Source: Petrolisthes cinctipes
Taxonomy: Eukaryota; Arthropoda; Malacostraca; Decapoda; Porcellanidae
Assembly: GCA_033782935.1 (NCBI GenBank)
Contig: JAWQEG010001362.1
Span: forward strand, 1 to 64,000
Direction of reading: 5' to 3'
DNA: 64,000 nucleotides
Shown piece after piece: positions 1 through 11,286 of the stretch (position 1 is its first letter; each line of letters opens with the position of its first letter). The notes under the pieces are model-generated. The model saw only the letters and a program-made list of their open reading frames with translations, had not been told where the DNA came from and searched no databases. The position numbers were made by a program, and so were the translations under genes.

Positions 1-275
1 TTGTAGGTGCATGGGTGAGTAGTGGTAGACTGGTAGGTAGGTGGGTGGAGTTTAGGTGGGTAGTGAGTGATAGGTGGGTGCATGGGTAGGGTGCTGCTGG
101 TGGGTACTGTGTGGTAGGTGGGTAGGGCGCTGGTGGGTAGTGTGTTGTAGGTGGGTACTGGGTGAGTAGTGGTGGGTAGTGTGTAGTAGGTAGGTGGGTA
201 GTGTGTTGTAGCTGGGTACTGGGTGGTAGGTAGGTAGGTGGTTAGTGTGTTGTAGGTGGGCAGAATGGCACTCCA
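1..275. repeat. GT-rich minisatellite
   Basis: Degenerate repeats of about 25-35 bp built from GGTGGGTAGTG and TGTTGTAGG fill the left edge of the window and probably continue outside it. The open frame on the minus strand here is only a translation of this repeat. Confidence 0.85.
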
Positions 276-344
276 TCGTACAGTAGCCTAGGTGGATAGT
301 GGTAGGGACCTATAGCCTATGTGGGCAGACCTATGTAGCCTATG

Positions 345-490
345 GTAGTAGTAGTAGATGGGATGTGGTGGTAGTAGTAGTAGTACATTTGGACAGATGG
401 AATGAGGTAGTAGTAGTAGATGTAATAGTAGTACATTTGGACAGATGGAATGAGGTGGTATAGTAGTAGTAGTAGTAGTAGTTGTTGTTG
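345..490. repeat. TAG-triplet tract with 48-bp duplication
   Basis: Runs of TAG/AGT triplets surround a unit containing ACATTTGGACAGATGGAATG, present twice with a 48-bp offset (near 385 and 433). The tract ends in GTT triplets near 480-492. Confidence 0.8.
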
Positions 491-1139
491 TTGCCTGAGG
501 TGAGGGTATACGTGTGTGAGATGGGAAGGTCAGTCCGTGTAGTGAGTGGGTACTGTGGAGGCATCAGATGGTGTGTAGGTCAGGTGGTCTTGGTAATAAA
601 TAGGTACAGCTTAACCTATCACTTTTTCTGATGGAGGAAGGTGTGTGTGTGTGTGTGTGTTTGGGAAGGTGAGTGTGGTGAATATTGAATGAAAGTGGGT
701 GTGGAAATGTGTTTGAGTTGGGGGGATAGGTGAGAAAGATTTTGTTTCGTGTTTGTGTGTGTGTGTAATATAGGAAAGTATTGCATTAATCTGTGAGAAG
801 GAGGATTGGTATTGAGTAAAGGTGGGTGTGGTGGGTGAGAAACAGAAAGTTGATGGATGTAAAGTAGGAAGGAATGTATATTTGGATATGAAAAAGATGA
901 GTGTGTCGAAAGGATTGGAGTGTAAGCTAGTCAGGCGTGTAGAGGAGTGTGTGCTTAGTGTGTCACAAGGGGAAATTAAGTTGGGTACCCTATCATATGG
1001 GTAAGGGTGGGAAGATTATTGAAGGTCGGGAACTGTGTATGTGTTGAGCCAGAAAGATCAATTTGGTGTAAGGTGAGAAGCTGATTGGAGTTAAGAGGGG
1101 TGATGAGAAGGTCGATCATTGTATGGTCTAGGAGTTGCA
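491..1139. other. GT-rich spacer, no gene seen
   Basis: Unique-looking sequence with short GT runs (about 642-660 and 754-766). A 60-codon open frame at 822-1004 has no recognisable motif and I do not treat it as a gene. Confidence 0.6.
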
Positions 1140-1275
1140 TGATAATCAGAAAAGATTTGGATAATATGATAAAAAAGATATTGATAACCAGAAAAATATA
1201 GGTATAATCAGATAAAGACTTGAATAATCCGAAAAATATTTAGATAATCAGAAACGACTTAGATAATCAGAATGA
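1140..1275. repeat. Minisatellite, unit about 25 bp (GATAATCAGAAAAG)
   Basis: Five to six degenerate units of the type GATAATCAGAAAAGAtTTG follow one another. No coding potential. Family A copy 1 begins shortly downstream. Confidence 0.75.
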
Positions 1276-1329
1276 GTGTAGAGTAGACATGGGTTGTAGG
1301 TCACTGGATGAAATATGGACATGGCTTAA

Positions 1330-1489
1330 TTAAGGGACCCTGTGACGTAGTCTGAAAATTGGAGATAAACGAGTCCTTTAAATATTGCCACGAAACACAC
1401 ACACCTAAATTAAAGGAGCTTGTTTCATGGCATAGTCAGGAGGAATCAGAAGCCACCAGGTCTCATACACGATCACAGGGTCCTTTTAA
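1330..1489 (-). mobile_element. TTAA palindromic element, family A copy 1
   Basis: TTAA at both ends, then GGGACCCTGTGA on the left and GATCACAGGGTCC on the right. Inner inverted pair TTGCCACGAAACA / TGTTTCATGGCATAG around a short loop that carries CACACACAC. No ORF, so a non-autonomous element. Strand is defined so that + has the GATTCCTCC arm first. Confidence 0.9.
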
Positions 1490-2091
1490 CGTGTAAGCTA
1501 TAGGTGAAGTGAAGAAAAGGACTCACGGTCATTCTCTTAGTCAGCACTTTCACTTGGGAACTTATAACCCCAAGGTGTTTATAATATATGGTATGGTAGG
1601 TAGGCTTATCCCACGTTTGTTTGGGTATATGACGTCAGGGAGTGTTGTTGTGTTGTGTGCTGTGCTGTGGTGTTGTTAATGTTGCCAATAGAAGCTTAAT
1701 TAACGGTGAAATAGGTTTCTAGCTTATTGAATATTGCAAGAGGCCTCTACAATAGTTACGTGCTACTCAATTATTATTATTATTATTGTTATTATTATTA
1801 TTATTATTAAGATAAGATGGGATGGGTGGTGGGTAGTCTTATAAGGAGATGGGACGGCAGAGATTGCGTTATGGGTGGAGTGATGGGTACTGTGAGATGG
1901 GTTGTGGGTAAGAGGTGTGTGTGTCCAATGGTTACGTCAAGAGTAGGCCTACCCAGTGTTGTGTGTGTGTTAAGAGATACATAGTCGACTGTTTATGTGT
2001 GTATATGTACGTGTAAAGAGATTCTTATCCATCTGTGTGTGTGTGTGTAAAGAGATACATATTCATCTGTTTGCGTGTAGAGCTGTATATT

Positions 2092-2093
<2 letters not shown>
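1490..2093. other. AT-rich spacer with (ATT)n, no gene seen
   Basis: Contains an ATT microsatellite at about 1771-1809 and scattered GT runs. Nothing else recognised. Confidence 0.6.
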
Positions 2094-2136
<43 letters not shown>

Positions 2137-2188
2137 ACACTGCCCCAAGCAAGGTCGCCTCATGCCCTTTCATTGCCAACCTCCCCAC

Positions 2189-2273
<85 letters not shown>
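2094..2273. repeat. (GT)n and (CT)n microsatellites
   Basis: An uninterrupted GT run at 2094-2131 is followed by 58 bp of unique sequence and a CT run at 2190-2273. The three overlapping plus-strand open frames here are microsatellite translations. Confidence 0.95.
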
Positions 2274-2276
<3 letters not shown>

Positions 2277-3281
2277 TTTGTTTATTTCTGTATACATACG
2301 GATATATGCAAATGTTATAGATAGGCTAATGTTCTCTTGTCTGCTTGGACTTACTTAGCTATCATTAGTTAGGCCCAGTTGGACAGACACGCCCCCTACC
2401 CACACACCCGCCCCCTTGTAGCTTAGAGATAGTGTTTGGTTCTTATCCCCCTGCGTCGGTCCCAGAATTTAATTAGCTTGTGTAACTTATTAATCCTAAA
2501 GTTTACACATTAACTTACCGTCAACTGAAACATACAAACAAGTATGTGTAGGCTAGGGTGTGGAACTGATTGATGTGACTCTATTCACTCTGCCTGAATG
2601 TTATCCATAGTGTGGTCTTTACATCCGTAGAGTTTTCGTCAATACAGAAAACTATGAATACGAAGATGGGTAATAAATAATAATAAACAATAAAAATTAA
2701 TAAATATGATTAAATATTGAAAAATAATAAATAAGTAATGATAATGAGAGATAAGGAGCTATGAGTAGATTAAAATTAATAATGAAAAATGAATAATAAT
2801 AATCAATAATGAAAATGAAAGAGACAGCATCCTGAGTAAACTGACTGACAGGACCACTGGCCATAGAGATCATTATAGACTACAGGTAGCATATATAAGG
2901 GATGAGTGTGACTGGTATAATATTGGTGGTGGTACAGTGAGATTGGTTGTTATGGTCTGGGGGGGGGGGGTAATTGTCTACATTGTCACCAGGGGGCTGT
3001 GAATTGGGTCGCCAGAGATCGAGGCTATTTTGTATAATTAAGGCCATGCAGTGTGTCACCTATTATGCATATGGGAGGAAATTTTTACGAGTCTGTCAGG
3101 GTCGAAATGTTTGGCTACAGGGGCGACGAAATTAAGGTAAATTGTCACTAGAAATCACCCCATATGTCGCCTAAAATGGAATAGATAGCCTAATTATGGG
3201 TCAGGGACGAAATTCATACAAGAGTTAAATGCGAAGTCTTTCAGTATTATATGGCCGAAAGATTCACTAGACTAGAGTAGC
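2274..3281. other. Spacer with AT-rich block, no gene seen
   Basis: An A/T-rich block of AATAATAAA-like words lies at about 2660-2830, and a ten-base G run at about 2959-2969. Nothing coding is recognised. Confidence 0.6.
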
Positions 3282-3308
3282 CTACTTGAGTAAAGCAACT
3301 ATATCCTG

Positions 3309-3387
3309 TGTGTGTGTGTGTGTAGCTTGCACCACACTGACACACACAACGTGGCTTTTTGATGCTATAGTCATAAGTAAGGTATAC

Positions 3388-3425
<38 letters not shown>
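3309..3425. repeat. (GT)n and (CT)n microsatellites
   Basis: Short GT run at about 3309-3322 and CT run at about 3389-3425. The arginine-glutamate open frames on the minus strand are shadows of the CT run. Confidence 0.9.
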
Positions 3426-3428
<3 letters not shown>

Positions 3429-3654
3429 GAGAAGATAGGTTCGGTAGGTATGTGATGTAGTTGTGTTGTGTTGCAGATGTTGCTTTGGTGACACAGTTTT
3501 GAGTACGGTACTGTAGTTTTAGCAGGTGTGTGACACGTGTGGCTGGTGTAAGCTAGTTGAGACAAGCGCTTGGTGTGCCAGGTGTAAGTGCTGCAAGTGT
3601 ATGGTATAGCAGAAGATGTAGCCTAAGGGACGTAGGCCTTGGTTAATTAGGCCT

Positions 3655-3915
3655 AATGTATGTACAGTAGTGTGGTAGGTGTACAGTACAGTGGAAATGA
3701 AAGTTGTGTTGTAGTGCACATGTGTAGGCCTATGTATGTAGTGTTGTAGGTGTATGGTACAGTGGTTAATTAGTCTAAGAAAGTTGAGTTATAGTGCACA
3801 GGTGTATGTATGTAGTGTTGTAGGTGTATGGTACAGTGGTTGTTGTAGTGCACAGGTGTAGGCTATGTAGTGTGATATGTGTATCGGTACAGTTGTTAAT
3901 TAAGGAAGTTGTGTT
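3655..3915. repeat. Minisatellite, unit about 70-75 bp
   Basis: Three to four diverged units contain AGTGCACAGGTGTA, TGTATGTAGTGTTGTAGG and TGGTACAGTGGTTAATTA in the same order. Units differ by short indels near TA. Confidence 0.75.
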
Positions 3916-3930
3916 GACGTTGGGGAAGCC

Positions 3931-4206
3931 TTGTGTGTCATGAATGTCCCCAACAACAACAACAACAACAGCAGCAGCAGCAGTGACGAGAGGGGCCGAC
4001 ACGTATATATACAAAGAGACATGTTCTTCAGTAGACCAGAGTCACTTCCGTGGGGGCGTCTCCTTCCTGTGGCAGGTGACCCTACGACCCGCTTCTCTCC
4101 CTCACAGTTAGACGATGACACGACGAGAGCTGTAATTCTGGCACATACTTCCTCCTCTCACCTCCGTCATAAAGTCACTTCATCATCTCGTCGCAACTGC
4201 AGACAT
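3931..4206 (+). other. Possible coding exon, unrecognised
   Basis: An open frame starts with ATG in TGTCATGAATGTCCCC, runs through Asn6 and Ser5 homopolymers, and then about 75 residues of mixed composition before entering an ATT microsatellite. The middle part is less repetitive than most of the window. I recognise no domain, and no clear splice donor ends it before the microsatellite. It may be chance. Confidence 0.15.
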
Positions 4207-4610
4207 TTTTTTGTTTTCATTTTTTATTATTATTATTATTACTTTTTTTTTATTATTAGTTGTATTTGTTATTTTATATATTTTATTTTATTATTATTAT
4301 TATTATTAGTTTTAATATTATTATTATTAGTTTTATTATTATTATTATTGTTATTGTTATTGTTGTTGTTGTTGTTCCCGTTAGTAACACCTGAAGATTT
4401 GTTGTTCTCTGTCACGAGGTAGGCAGGGTTAATATATAGGTCTAGTCCATTATATACACTTTGCTCTGCCTCTTCCTAACTTACTGTCCATCAAATGAGT
4501 TACTTTGTTTTTTATTGGGGAATCATTTTCCTGAAGATTATCTTTTTATAACAAAGTAAGATGGTTTTGTGGCAGGCAGGTGTGTTTTAGTGGCCGCTGT
4601 GTGATTTCCA

Positions 4611-4644
<34 letters not shown>

Positions 4645-4700
4645 TTCATTTTTTTATTATTACCGGTATTATTTTTTTTATTTTTTTATTTTTTTTGCGA
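4206..4700. repeat. (ATT)n/(GTT)n and T-rich microsatellites
   Basis: ATT triplets at about 4226-4375 end in GTT triplets; a second ATT block lies at about 4610-4645, followed by T-rich sequence to 4696. Confidence 0.9.
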
Positions 4701-5232
4701 CGAGTCATTAAATCATACGAGACAAGCCCTGTGTGGTTCCTAATCTAAGATCCCATTACATAATTATTGTACTTAGGGCACAGAACTATACTTACCATAT
4801 TATTATTACCTTACCGTAATATTATACCTTGACCAACCATACCTTACCTTGCAGTACAGTACATTATCTACTCTTTCTTTACTATTATTTTTCGTTATAC
4901 ACTACGTTATTTTCCCCTCCCTTTTCTTATCTATACCTTACTTTCCCTGCTTCGCCTTCCTTCCCTCCACAGTCTATAATAATAATATATACATGAAGCA
5001 CTTAACTATATAATAACCAAACCACCACGCTGATATAATTCGTCACTCGTCGGTGTTGTCGCTTAATGATTTGTTACGTAACCGGATAGAATGTACTGTA
5101 TATTGCACCGTTGTATATGAGAGTGACTGTCATTAATTTAACATTGCAGTTCTGTAACCCACTTCCAACCTGTCACTTCCTCGCTCCCTATAGCCTACTC
5201 TCACACAACCTTTCACAATACTATAACAGTCC
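4701..5232. other. AT-rich spacer, no gene seen
   Basis: Unique AT-rich sequence with several TACCTTA and TACCGTA words. No ORF or repeat of note. Confidence 0.6.
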
Positions 5233-5506
5233 GTAGATAGATAGAAGAGTTTAAGTAGATATATGTCTTTCAGTTGCAAAAGATCCACTGATGAAGAAAT
5301 TTTATATGATGAATGACCTTAATGTTTATTGACATCGCAAATCAGTAGGCTGTAGGGGGGACGGTAGATAGTTAGAGTAGTTTATAGGCCTATAGATTTA
5401 TTTATAGATTTATTTATAACTCATTCAGTTGCAAAAGATCCACTGATGAAGAAATTTGATATGGTGAATGAGCTTAATGTTTTTAGGCCTCGCAAATAAG
5501 TAGCGT
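5233..5506. repeat. Direct duplication, unit about 130-155 bp
   Basis: CAGTTGCAAAAGATCCACTG and about 75 following bases occur at 5271 and again at 5426, with a GTAGATAG-AGAGTAGTTTA-like leader before each (5233, 5364). The copies differ by a few substitutions and an indel. Confidence 0.85.
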
Positions 5507-7161
5507 CTTCAAAAGTAAATAGGCTGGACTAGACGTCGAGGAAGTTAGTGTAAAATGAGGTGTCTTGTTGCGTTGTGAGCGAAAGTGGACGAAATAAAAC
5601 CTTGTCCTACGCCATGAACCTTAATAGAGACGGATGGGACTCTATTTCATTTCTGTACGGGAAGTGGAAAGTGTGTGGAATTGATAAAAGAATTACCGTG
5701 AGTGTGATATATAGTAGTGGGTGATGAGGTCGTGGTGAGGGTAGGGTGTGGTGACTGAGCTGCTTGTTGTGGTGGTAGTGGTTAGATGTTGTTTGTCTTA
5801 TATGGTGAGGGTGTAGTGAGCTTCTTGTTAATATTCTACCGTCTTCCTGGTCTAGTACAAACACAAGCACAAGTACACAGAACACATGGCCCCCCCAACA
5901 CACACACACACACTAACAGCCTCGTACTTAAACCGAATCATTTTTACGGTATATGCTCGTAGCAAACTCCCAGACCTACAAGTACCGTATAGCGAATTGC
6001 CATTATTTGAAACAGCAGGGTGTGAACAGTGAATTATATCTCCCATTATACCGTCGCTAACAGAACTGGTACTACCGGTACTTAATTTTCACAGCCTGTA
6101 CTGAAACCTTTTGCCAGTGGAAGCAACCTAATGCCGCGGGCAGTATATATTTTTTTCTCCCACTTATTAAACGGAACTCTGCGATATTTCTGCGATTAAT
6201 CTGGCAATTGGAGCTGGGTGACATTAACACGATTTACAGTATTCTTTCTGTAGCCGGTTTGAGATGACATAAATATTTCTGTTCGTGTCATAATCAACTT
6301 TTAACTTCTTACTTATAGGACTTGAGTTAAACTAGGCTAATATCAAAGTACGACCACAGTTGCGTTGTAATTCTCGCTATCTCAAACTCACCCAATGAAT
6401 AACAGGTCAGACTCGTTAAACTTGATGCTGCAGTGGCCGGCCAAAATTGTCATATCCCCAGTCTTAGCCATGCAGAGTTACCAAAAAGGGTGAGGGTAGG
6501 TGGTACTCAGTGCTGCTACTCATAAATAAATTATCCTAAATATTCTAGTCCAGTGCTTGATTCTGCATTATGCACTACATCACTCGGTAGGATATTGTGG
6601 TTAGGATATTTTATACAAACAATACAAGTGATAATGGTTCCCCTTATTGGTAGTATTAGTATTTTTGGCAGCCTCGGCCAAGCAAAGAGACAGGGTTACA
6701 AACGCTAAGCACACTTTTCCTCTTCATTATATTGTCTTCAATTCTTCTTTCTTAAATTATATTCTTGGTGCAGAAAAACTCGAGTGCCCATGTTCACCAA
6801 GTGTGTTCTACTGGCCAAACCCAACCTTCATCATAAATTCCAATCAAATTTGGTCATGCCTGTGTCTCGCTCATGCCTAAATCAGTGGGTTAGTAAATTC
6901 AGGACATGTTCATCCATCCACACCTCTGCAATGTGAACAGCTCATTTGGGAGAACAATTTCCACACCTCGTTCGGATATAAAGTTGAATTTATCGAGATA
7001 TATTAAATTCTGGTATAGGCTAGGCTTCAGTAAGGGTACCAGGGTTTAGTTAGTTAGGCTACCATAATAGTAGGTGGCGCAACGGAGTACCAGGTCCATT
7101 ATGAGAAGGTCGTAGCAATGACGCAAGCAGCACAGACGACGGACGTGTTATGTTTGATGAA
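5507..7161. other. Spacer, no gene supported
   Basis: Mostly unique sequence. Open frames at 5607-5909 and 5852-6046 (minus) and 6647-6880 (plus) show no motif, splice context or conserved family feature that I can name. Confidence 0.5.
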
Positions 7162-7327
7162 TTAAGGGGAGATTCTTTTGTTGGTGAATTGTAAGGTCTC
7201 TGCCAGATTCCTCCAAACTATGCCATGAAACTGACGCCTTCAGCTAAACTAATAGGGGATCTGTTTCGTGGCATAGTTTAGGAAGAATCAGAAACCTTCC
7301 AATTCACCAATAAGTGAATCTCCCCTA
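7162..7327. mobile_element. TTAA palindromic element, family B copy 1
   Basis: Starts TTAAGGGGAGATTC and ends GAATCTCCCC with a mutated TATA edge. The inner core GATTCCTCCAAACTATGCCA is mirrored by GTGGCATAGTTTAGGAAGAA in the second arm. It is joined directly to the next copy. Confidence 0.85.
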
Positions 7328-7471
7328 TATTGGAGGGCTGTTGATTCCTCAAACTATAACACAAAACAAGTGTATATCATATTAGTAACAATAAGGTCGT
7401 CTGTTTCCAAGCATAGTTTGAGGGAATCATTAATAACCTTCCAATTTACCCACAAGATGGTCTCCCCTTAA
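7328..7471. mobile_element. TTAA palindromic element, family B copy 2
   Basis: Abuts copy 1. Left arm TTGGAGGGCTGTTGATTCCTC lacks the outer B end; right arm ends GGTCTCCCCTTAATTAAG. The core is mirrored by AAGCATAGTTTGAGGGAATC. Probably a partner joined at a lost TTAA. Confidence 0.75.
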
Positions 7472-7849
7472 TTAAGATTTTAATTCCCACTTGTAGAATT
7501 ATTATTTGGCACCCATATAATTATCATTGTTGTCTTTGTACTCACACAGAATATTGATGCTGTTTTTCTTTATTTACTCTTACTAATTTTTCACAATGTA
7601 TGTGATATCTTCATAATCTTTAGCGGTAACGTTCCCCAGAGTGTTGGTTGGGGCTTGTACTAAAGGAAAATAAGGAAATAAAAAAACAGGCACATATTTG
7701 CAATGAACTGACCAATTTGACTTGAACATCACTTACGGTACCTGGCAACTGTGACCATTTCTAAGCTGTACCCAATGACAAGGATAACAGCTAAGTTCAG
7801 GGCCGTGTGTGACGAGGCTCTGTTTGTATGCGTGTAGCCTAATCGAGGA
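7472..7849. other. AT-rich spacer, no gene seen
   Basis: Unique sequence between the B pair and a GT minisatellite. Nothing recognised. Confidence 0.6.
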
Positions 7850-8051
7850 AGGAAGGGAAGTGTATGTGTGTGTGTATCATGGAGAAAATGTGTGTGTGTG
7901 TGTGAAGGAAGGAAGGGAAGTGTGTGTGTAGGAGGAAAGGGAAGCTTGTGTGTGTGTATCATGAAGTAAGGAAGGGAAGCATGTGGGTGTGTGTGTGTGT
8001 ATCATGTAGGAAGGAAGGGAAAGGGAAGCGTGTGTATCATAGAAAAAGGAA

Positions 8052-8085
<34 letters not shown>
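7850..8085. repeat. Minisatellite, GT runs with GAAGGAAGGGAAG
   Basis: Units of about 30-50 bp alternate GAAGGAAGGGAAG, a GT run and TATCATG. The same vocabulary recurs at 10757-11090, so the two arrays may be related. Confidence 0.8.
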
Positions 8086-8087
<2 letters not shown>

Positions 8088-8621
8088 CCTAATGCTTGGG
8101 ACGATTGCTGAGCAGTGGGGCGGACATCAAACACCAACCCTGCCATCTGTTGTAGTAATTGTGGTTAAGTTTTAAGGTTCATCGTACTAGTGGTCATGTA
8201 TCAAGGACTGGTTTCGAGTTTCATAGACGTAAAACCGCTACACTTTCTTTCGACACTATTTTACGCCTTCGTGTTCGACGGGCCGGCCCAGGAAAGAAAG
8301 CGTGTTTGTTGTGAGGCGTTTTATTTCTTGTTAGTCGGGATTAGGCTATATTTATGGTTCTTGTATTGTTAGTGTGAGATGTAACTAGTGTTTTGATTTA
8401 TTATTATAGGTCCTTGTAGACACACGAGTTCACTTTACCTTTAAAAGAAAAATACGAAAATGGTTAAAACAAGTCGATTTTTACCTCAAAACTTTTAAGA
8501 TAACCAAACAGGTTGAATGAAGAATAATGATGATGAAGTTTATGATAATACATTAATTACAAGGAAGTTAAAAAGGATACAAGACACGAACAAATAAAGT
8601 GACTGTCATGCATCACAAGGC

Positions 8622-8657
<36 letters not shown>

Positions 8658-8740
8658 GGGAATGTGTGAGGAAAACCGAGAGTTGTTTTTAATTTGAGGG
8701 TGTGAAGGTCGGGAACAAACGCGGAAGTCAGAGAGAGAGG
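8086..8740. other. Spacer with (GA)n
   Basis: Contains a GA run at about 8624-8654. A 60-codon open frame at 8190-8372 is unrecognised and lacks supporting signals. Confidence 0.55.
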
Positions 8741-8960
8741 AGAGGTGGAGGGCGAAGGGGTGGAGGTTGTAGCTGTTGGTGATGATGTTGGGGGTGATGG
8801 TGCGGGCCCGGTAGTGGTGGTGAGATTGAGTGAGGGTGTGAACGTGAGATTGAGTGAGGGTAATGGTGTGGGTGTGAACGTGAGATTGAGTGAGGGTGGT
8901 GGAGGTTGTAATGGTGGTGATGGGGAGGGTGATGTAGGCCGTGGTGGAGGGTGTGGTGAG
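8741..8960. repeat. Minisatellite, GTGAGATTGAGTGAGGGT unit
   Basis: GAGATTGAGTGAGGGT recurs with GTGTGAACGT spacers inside G-rich GGTGGTG sequence. Open frames on both strands are low-complexity (Gly/Val or Pro/His). Confidence 0.8.
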
Positions 8961-10469
8961 GGTACGTTATAGTCTGAGATAGCCTAATAGATGGTGAAAC
9001 TGCAGAAGGATCGAGTAATGTAGTGATGATGGCTAGTGGTGCAGAAGTACAGTAGAGTGAGGATGGTATTAGATACAGTAGGCTAGGTGGTGATGAAGGG
9101 GGGGGGGGGGGGCTGGATTGTGGGATGTGTGTGTAAATAAATATTGCTAGGGGTGGGTGGTATAGGCTAGGTGTACCGAGACAAGGGAGAAGAGCTAGGA
9201 TTGAAGGTGCCTGATGGTAGCTTATTAAATAAATACACACTGAGGCTATGAACAAGCTACATACAGTAAGAAACTATAGTGAAATTAATTCATGTATGTA
9301 TGGCCTAGACAATTGATTATTAGTTTATTTGATGGTTTGGTAGGTTGGTGATGATGATGATGGTGGGCGTGGGTGGGAATTGTATTATGATTATGATGGT
9401 GTAGTGAGCTGGAGGGATAGGCTAGTGTTGGTGGTATAGTGATGGTGGGAACGCAATGACGGGCTGGGAGTGTCGGATGGACCATTGTGGTCGGGATAAC
9501 TAACGGTAGTGGTGGTGGTGGAGTGAGGACAAGGAAAGTGGCAAAAAAATCTGTTGCCGTCGATACACAATAGGCACACCTTCTTAGGATTGGTTGGAGT
9601 AGTTTGCCGACGCGAGTATCATTTATATGGTTTGGAAAAAAAAATAGGTGGAGGTGTGATTAGGAATAAAAATCTATTAACATCAGTCAGTGTTGTAATA
9701 GAAACTAGAAAAGTAGTCTGCATAGTAGTAGCAGTAGTTGTAATAGTAGCAAAGAGTATGGAGATAGCCTATTCTCCTTTTACTCTTTTGTAGTAGTAGT
9801 AACAAGAAAACTGTGTTGTGGTAAGTGATGCGAGAAGTGTTAGTTAATGGTAACAGTTCTTTTGGTAGTTTCGGTACACATACACTAAAAATAAGAGTAC
9901 AATAATTGAGATAGACATGTGTGTAGCAACTGAGTGTGGGAGTGTTAGAGTACAGCCTAGCCTAGCCTATGTGTCCTTTTGGTTTCTTGTTGAGCGTGTG
10001 TGTGTGTTAGTTTATTTGCTGCGTGTGTGTTAGTATATTTAGCTGTGTGTGTTTATTTAGTTTATTTAGCACAATGTAGCCTAAGGTGTATTGTTCGTCC
10101 ATTTTCGTGAATATCGGTGTGTGTGTGTGTGTGTACAGTATAGCCTGTCTTCGTATGCTTGTTTTAATCGTGTGTATTTGCTAGCTTGTTCTAATTTGTG
10201 TGTATTAAAGGCTGTTTAGAGTATGTGCTTATTTATGCGAGTGTAAGTGCATTTGCGTGCGTGAGAGTAATTGCTTGTGGGTGTATGTACACTTAAATTG
10301 CATCTTCCCCACCACTTCATGTGTATATTACTGTCTTTTTTACTGTGGTAGGCCAAGATATGAATTTCTCTGCCTATATCTCTGAAATGCGTTAGCCTAA
10401 TTCATTGAAAGAGGTTTGGTATAGCAATCAATACTTTTGCTCCCGATTCCCAAACTCAGGCCATCATAA
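8961..10469. other. Spacer, no gene supported
   Basis: A G-run lies at about 9099-9112, short GT runs near 10000-10135, and several TAGGCTA/TAGCCTA words (for example near 9080, 9160, 9417, 9766 and 9958). No coding signal. Confidence 0.55.
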
Positions 10470-10622
10470 TTGAGGGGATATTACACATTTGCTACATTGG
10501 AGTGCTTTGATTCCTCCAAAATATGCCAGGATATGGGCACAAATTGATAGAAATAATGGTGGCCTGTTGCTTGAAATAGTTTGGAGGAATCAGTTGCTCC
10601 GATTTCCCAACACTTTCCAAAA
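10470..10622 (+). mobile_element. TTAA palindromic element, family C copy 1
   Basis: Left edge TTGAGGGGATAT, then GCTACATTGGAGTGCTTTGA and the core TTCCTCC-AAAATATGCCAGGA. Right arm TTGCTTGAAATAGTTTGGAGG then CAGTTGCTCC. The right edge is eroded. For family C, + has the ACATTGGAGTGCC arm first. Confidence 0.8.
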
Positions 10623-10756
10623 CATTTGTGGTAGCAATTTAGATACAGTACAAACAGTGCACTACTCAGGAACGTCTCAATAATTATTCAACTTTGTAGG
10701 CTACTTGGTCAAATCACCAGGAATATACAGAAAATTGGCTACTAATGTTAAGCTAA

Positions 10757-11090
10757 AACTGTGTGTGTCATGGAGGAAGGAAGGAAGGAAAGTTGTGTAT
10801 GTGTATAGGAAGGTAAGTTCCTGTTTCTATGTGTGTGTATGTGTGTGTGTCATGGAGGAAGGAAGGAAAGTTGTGTGTGTGTAGGAAGGGAAGTGTCTGT
10901 TTCTATGTGTGTGTGTGTGTTTGTCATGGAGGAAGGAAGGAAAGTGTCTGTTTCTATATGTGTGTGTGTCATGGAGGAAGGAAAGTTGTTTGTGTGTATA
11001 GGAAGGGCAGTGTCTGTTTCTATGTGTGTGTGTCATGGAGGAAGGAAGGAAAGTTGTGTGTATATGTATTGGGAGAAGGAAAGGTCACTC
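10757..11090. repeat. Minisatellite, GT runs with CATGGAGGAAGGAAGG
   Basis: Five or more units contain CATGGAGGAAGGAAGG, AAAGT, a GT run, AGGAAGGG and AGTGTCTGTTTCTAT. All overlapping cysteine/valine-rich open frames are artefacts of it. Confidence 0.85.
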
Positions 11091-11211
11091 ACTGGCTGAA
11101 CAGGGAAATGCTTGTTGGAGGCAGTGACTGTGATGTAGGGCAGCGGGGCATAACCACCAACAGGAGGAAGAGGGTATTGTAACTGACCTCGCTCTATTTT
11201 CCCTCATGCCT

Positions 11212-11221
<10 letters not shown>

Positions 11222-11285
<64 letters not shown>
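11222..11285. repeat. (CT)n microsatellite
   Basis: Uninterrupted CT after a nine-base C run. Confidence 0.95.

Positions 11286-11286
<1 letters not shown>

Noticed and set aside
1995..2358. Three overlapping open frames of about 75-109 codons
   Set aside because: They are the GT and CT microsatellites read in different frames (Cys-Val and Ser-Leu repeats).
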